Assembly: GCA_003343605.1 (NCBI GenBank)
Contig: QAKW01000036.1
Span: 1-9,116, forward strand
DNA: 9,116 bases
Direction: 5' to 3'
DNA from: Clostridiales bacterium
GTDB taxonomy: Bacteria > Bacillota > Clostridia > Oscillospirales > QAKW01
Shown here piece after piece: positions 6,576-9,116 of this stretch. The notes under the pieces were generated by a model. It had not been told where the DNA came from. It saw nothing but the letters and a program-made list of their open reading frames with translations, and ran no database searches. A program made the translations under genes and the position numbers. Within the stretch, counting starts at the first letter, position 1. Each line of letters starts with the position of its first letter.

Positions 6576-6968
6576 TTAATTTGGTCTCTGGGCCGCCTTT
6601 TGATATCCGCATGCCAGCGCTTTCAGGCGGTTCTCCGGAATTTCCGCCATAAATGCATAAACAGCCGCCTGCAGGTGCTCATCCGGCGGGAAATAAGCGG
6701 CAAGAACCCGGATCAGGGATTGATAATAACAGCTGTAGCGTGTAACGATTTCAAGACCAAGATCGGTAAAGCGGGCGATACCATAGTCATCTTTCCGAAT
6801 CAGCCCCATTTCACGAAAGGTATTGAGCATGGTATGCACGCTTGGCCTTGAAAAGCCGAGTGCAGAAGCGACTTTTATCCCGCGCACGCCGATTCCTTCA
6901 TGGTCCAGATCTTTCATGGTCAGGAGATACCGGATTTGTGAAGCGGTTAAAGATATTGGATCACCCAT
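6576..6968 (-). CDS. DtxR/MntR-like winged-helix regulator, atypical metal site
   Basis: This 130-aa protein is likely a dimeric DNA-binding regulator of the iron/manganese-dependent repressor family. It is close in length to MntR (about 140 aa) and has no SH3 domain. The helix-turn-helix is at about 28-58 (VRGIKVASALGFSRPSVHTM, then LNTFREMGLI), followed by a wing around 60-72 and a dimerisation helix from about 73. Aligned by eye to Bacillus MntR, the usual ligands appear replaced: the Asp/Glu of helix 1 by neutral residues, the His by Cys/Tyr (SCYYQ, 79-83), and the later Glu/Glu/His set by Y104, M107 and A108. It may therefore respond to something else. The ATG at 6968 has AGGAGG (6975-6980) at 6-base spacing. 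It heads the ABC operon and lies directly after the feo terminator. A MarR-like or other winged-helix family is the main alternative. Confidence 0.75.
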   Translation of the reverse strand: MGDPISLTASQIRYLLTMKDLDHEGIGVRGIKVASALGFSRPSVHTMLNTFREMGLIRKDDYGIARFTDLGLEIVTRYSCYYQSLIRVLAAYFPPDEHLQAAVYAFMAEIPENRLKALACGYQKAAQRPN

Positions 6969-6990
6969 GGCATTCCTCCTGCAAAAATAG

Positions 6991-7019
6991 GGGAGACGCA
7001 AGCACCGCTTGCGTCTCCC
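6991..7019 (-). terminator. Rho-independent terminator of the feo operon
   Basis: Perfect 12-bp arms GGGAGACGCAAG (6991-7002) and CTTGCGTCTCCC (7008-7019) enclose a CACCG loop, which closes one further C-G pair. On the minus strand the hairpin is followed by CTATTTTTGC, giving a short U-tract. It lies 9 bp after the stop of the FeoB-associated gene. The U-tract ends 2 bases before the AGGAGG of the DtxR-like gene, so a promoter for that gene cannot fit between them. Confidence 0.88.
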
Positions 7020-7028
7020 TTCGTTTCA

Positions 7029-7199
7029 TCAGTGCTTATGGCAGGAGCCGCCCATCGGACAACCGCTGCAATTGCCGCCGCAGGAAGATTTTCCGTTTTT
7101 TCGATCTTTTACGAGCTTAGCAATAATCGCCGCAACAATCAGGGCAAGCAGAACACACACGAGAACAGTAGCGATATTTTCGATGATCCATGTAAACAT
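7029..7199 (-). CDS. FeoB-associated Cys-rich membrane protein
   Basis: This 56-aa single-pass membrane peptide belongs to the FeoB-associated family (Pfam FeoB_associated) of Gram-positive feo operons. It is thought to assist the ferrous iron transporter, possibly in the place of FeoC. Residues 1-9 (MFTWIIENI) lead into a membrane helix at about 10-30, then a basic stretch KLVKDRKNGK (28-37). The tail CGGNCSGCPMGGSCHKH (40-56) has four Cys and two His, suited to binding iron or an Fe-S cluster. The positive-inside rule places the tail in the cytoplasm. AAAGGAG lies 9 bases before the ATG. It is followed by tandem TGA stops and a terminator. It lies 33 bp downstream of feoB, consistent with co-transcription. 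The exact biochemical role of the family is not established. Confidence 0.92.
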   Translation of the reverse strand: MFTWIIENIATVLVCVLLALIVAAIIAKLVKDRKNGKSSCGGNCSGCPMGGSCHKH

Positions 7200-7232
7200 A
7201 TTGAGCGTCTCCTTTCACTGAATGGTTTTATC

Positions 7233-9116
7233 TTAGCCTACTTTAACCTTGGTGGTCAGTTTGGTGGCTTCTTTATAGGGACGAACCAGCAGATAGATAA
7301 TGCCGGCAAGAACCGCTACCGCAAAGATCAGGCCGATAACATTGACATTGCCTGTAAACAATCCGCCGAACTGGTTGATCATGAAGGCAATGGCATATGC
7401 AAAGCCGCACTGATAGAGAATGGCGAATCCTGTCCACTTTGCGTTGTTCATCTCACGTTTAATTGCGCCGATTGCCGCAAAGCAGGGCGCGCAGAGCAGA
7501 TTAAAGACCATGAAGGAATAAGCGCTTACGCCGGTAAATACGCCAGCCAGCGTTTTATAAACATTTCCGGCTGCACCATATAGAATACCCATTGTGCCTA
7601 CGATGTTTTCTTTTGCAACAAGCCCGGTAATGGAAGCAACGGCCGCTTCCCAGGTACCCCAGCCGAGGGGTTTGAAAATCCAGGCAATAGCGCCGCCGAT
7701 CGCGGCCAGAATCGAACTGTCGAGTTCATCTTCGGCCAGCATCCGGAATCCATCGTCGGTAAAACCGAAGTAGGTGGTAAACCAAACAAGAATGGTGGAA
7801 AGCAGGATGATAGTGCCGGCTTTTTTAATGAACGACCAGCCGCGTTCCCACATGGAGCGCAGTACGTTCCCAACGGTCGGCAGATGGTAGGCAGGCAGCT
7901 CCATTACAAATGGAGCAGGCTCGCCGGCAAACATCCGGGTCTTCTTCAGCATAATGCCGGAAACGATAATCGCCGCCATGCCAATGAAATAGGCAGAGGT
8001 TGCAACCCAGGCGGAACCGCCGAAAATTGCACCTGCAATCATGGCGATAAAGGGAACCTTCGCCCCGCAGGGAATAAAGGTGGTGGTCATATTTGTCATG
8101 CGCCGGTCGCGCTCGTTTTCGATGGTTCTGGAGGCCATAATTCCGGGAATCCCGCAGCCGGTACCGATGAGCATCGGAATAAAGGATTTGCCGGAAAGCC
8201 CGAATTTACGGAACACACGGTCTAAAACGAAAGCAATTCGGGACATATAGCCGCAGGCCTCCAAAAAGGCCAGCAGCAAAAAGAGAACAAGCATCTGCGG
8301 CACAAACCCAAGCACCGCACCAACACCGGCCACGATACCGTCGTTGATCAGTCCGCTCAGCCATTCGGCGGCACCGATCGCCTCCAGACCGTTGCCTACC
8401 AGAACCGGAATCCCCGGCACCCATACGCCATAGGCCGCAGTATCGGGGGCTCCATAGGCTTCCTTATATTCGGTGTTCAGATAAGCGGCAACCGCCGTTT
8501 CCAGATCGGCCTTTTTCGTATTGGGTACTTCTGTAATTTTGAGGGTTTCCTCGTCCTCGAGTTCATAAGTCACACGCGCGTCGGAAGGCGTTAGCGCAAT
8601 AAGCTGCTCCAAAGCAGACTTGGCGGCAGATTCGCTATAGTCTTCCGATTCCATATCTAAAGCGTCTGCAATCTCATCATTGCCGTATTCTGCAGTGAAT
8701 GCTTCGATGATCTGATCGGAATCGCCGTATTTTTTGGCCGCATCTTCATATTGGGAAGTGCCGATGCCGAGCAGATGCCAGCCGTCTCCAAACAGGCCGT
8801 CGTTTGCCCAGTCGGTTGCAGCGCTGCCAACGGTGACCATCGAGAGATAATAGACCAAGAACATCACCACGGCAAAAATCGGCAGTCCCAGCCAGCGGTT
8901 GGTTACGATTTTATCAATTTTGTCGGAAGCGGAAAGCTTACCGGCGTTAATCTTTTTATAGCAGGATTTGATGATGGAGGCAATATAGAGATACCGTTCG
9001 TTGGTGATAATGCTTTCAGCGTCATCATCGAGTTCCTTTTCAGCCGCTTTAATATCTTCCTCAATATGAGAGAGCACCGCCTGATCGATATGAAGCTGGG
9101 CCAGCACTTTATCATC
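7233..9116 (-). CDS. feoB: Ferrous iron transporter FeoB, 5' truncated by window edge
   Basis: This is the membrane part of FeoB, the GTP-gated Fe(II) importer of the cytoplasmic membrane. The visible 627 residues begin in the helical region after the GTPase domain, which is off the right edge. The reading frame is open to the last base, so the GTG at 9107 is not a start. Numbered from the edge, TM1 is about 78-96. FVPQMLVLFLLLAFLEACGY (271-290) begins the first gate repeat. GTGCGIPGIMASRT (318-331) and FIPCGAKVPF (347-356) are conserved gate segments with C321 and C350. PFVMELPAY (402-410) is the core motif, and LLCAPCFAAIGAIKRE (540-555) marks the second gate repeat. Residues about 108-230 form an acidic soluble insertion in the extracytoplasmic loop, absent from the E. 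coli type. FeoA, if present, would lie off the window. Confidence 0.97.
   Translation of the reverse strand, partial: DDKVLAQLHIDQAVLSHIEEDIKAAEKELDDDAESIITNERYLYIASIIKSCYKKINAGKLSASDKIDKIVTNRWLGLPIFAVVMFLVYYLSMVTVGSAATDWANDGLFGDGWHLLGIGTSQYEDAAKKYGDSDQIIEAFTAEYGNDEIADALDMESEDYSESAAKSALEQLIALTPSDARVTYELEDEETLKITEVPNTKKADLETAVAAYLNTEYKEAYGAPDTAAYGVWVPGIPVLVGNGLEAIGAAEWLSGLINDGIVAGVGAVLGFVPQMLVLFLLLAFLEACGYMSRIAFVLDRVFRKFGLSGKSFIPMLIGTGCGIPGIMASRTIENERDRRMTNMTTTFIPCGAKVPFIAMIAGAIFGGSAWVATSAYFIGMAAIIVSGIMLKKTRMFAGEPAPFVMELPAYHLPTVGNVLRSMWERGWSFIKKAGTIILLSTILVWFTTYFGFTDDGFRMLAEDELDSSILAAIGGAIAWIFKPLGWGTWEAAVASITGLVAKENIVGTMGILYGAAGNVYKTLAGVFTGVSAYSFMVFNLLCAPCFAAIGAIKREMNNAKWTGFAILYQCGFAYAIAFMINQFGGLFTGNVNVIGLIFAVAVLAGIIYLLVRPYKEATKLTTKVKVG

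Noticed and set aside
7117..7124. TTAGCAAT half-site matching half of the flavodoxin-operon palindrome
   Set aside because: Only one half matches, it lies within the coding sequence of the 56-aa membrane peptide, and an 8-base match can easily arise by chance.
7032..7583. 183-codon plus-strand reading frame opposite feoB and the FeoB-associated gene
   Set aside because: It is antisense to two recognised genes and crosses their intergenic gap, with no recognisable domain.

Overview
The window looks like chromosomal DNA of an anaerobic, low-to-mid GC Firmicute. A gut Clostridia member of the Ruminococcaceae/Oscillospiraceae type is my best guess. The basis is strong AGGAGG-type ribosome binding sites, a short-chain flavodoxin next to DUF3793 and DUF2325 genes, a SipW-type signal peptidase, and a clostridial FeoB with its small Cys-rich partner. 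No rRNA, tRNA, insertion sequence, CRISPR array or phage gene is visible. Nearly all coding is on the minus strand.

Layout, left to right. (1) Positions 1-557, plus strand: the 3' part of a SipW-like signal peptidase I gene whose catalytic serine region lies off the left edge. A perfect-stem bidirectional terminator (560-608) separates it from the convergent flavodoxin. (2) Positions 615-1917, minus: a three-gene operon DUF2325 -> DUF3793 -> flavodoxin. The first two genes overlap by 8 bp, and a perfect 16-bp palindrome (1935-1950) sits just upstream of the first ribosome binding site. (3) Positions 2076-3240, minus: a small heavy-metal-associated (HMA, CxxC) protein whose 3' end overlaps the start of a cysteine-rich AraC-family regulator. 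(4) Positions 3355-3561, plus: a 68-aa conserved-looking small protein with a TTG start. (5) Positions 3571-6968, minus: a DtxR/MntR-like regulator followed by an ABC ATPase and an FtsX-type permease (MacB/LolCDE-like), tightly spaced as an operon. (6) Positions 6991-9116, minus: the 3' part of feoB (about 627 codons, 5' end off the right edge), then a 56-aa FeoB-associated Cys-rich membrane protein. A strong terminator follows, and it abuts the ribosome binding site of the DtxR-like gene.

The common theme is metal, mainly iron. FeoB imports ferrous iron and the 56-aa Cys-rich peptide is its usual Gram-positive partner. The DtxR-like protein belongs to the metalloregulator fold, although by eye it has lost the usual metal ligands. 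The HMA protein is a soluble metal-binding domain, and flavodoxin classically replaces ferredoxin under iron limitation. The most interesting candidates are the palindrome-controlled DUF2325-DUF3793-flavodoxin cassette, the HMA-AraC coupled pair, the apparently ligand-less DtxR-like regulator fused by operon to an FtsX exporter, and a large acidic extracytoplasmic insertion in FeoB. All functional links between these modules are inference from proximity.
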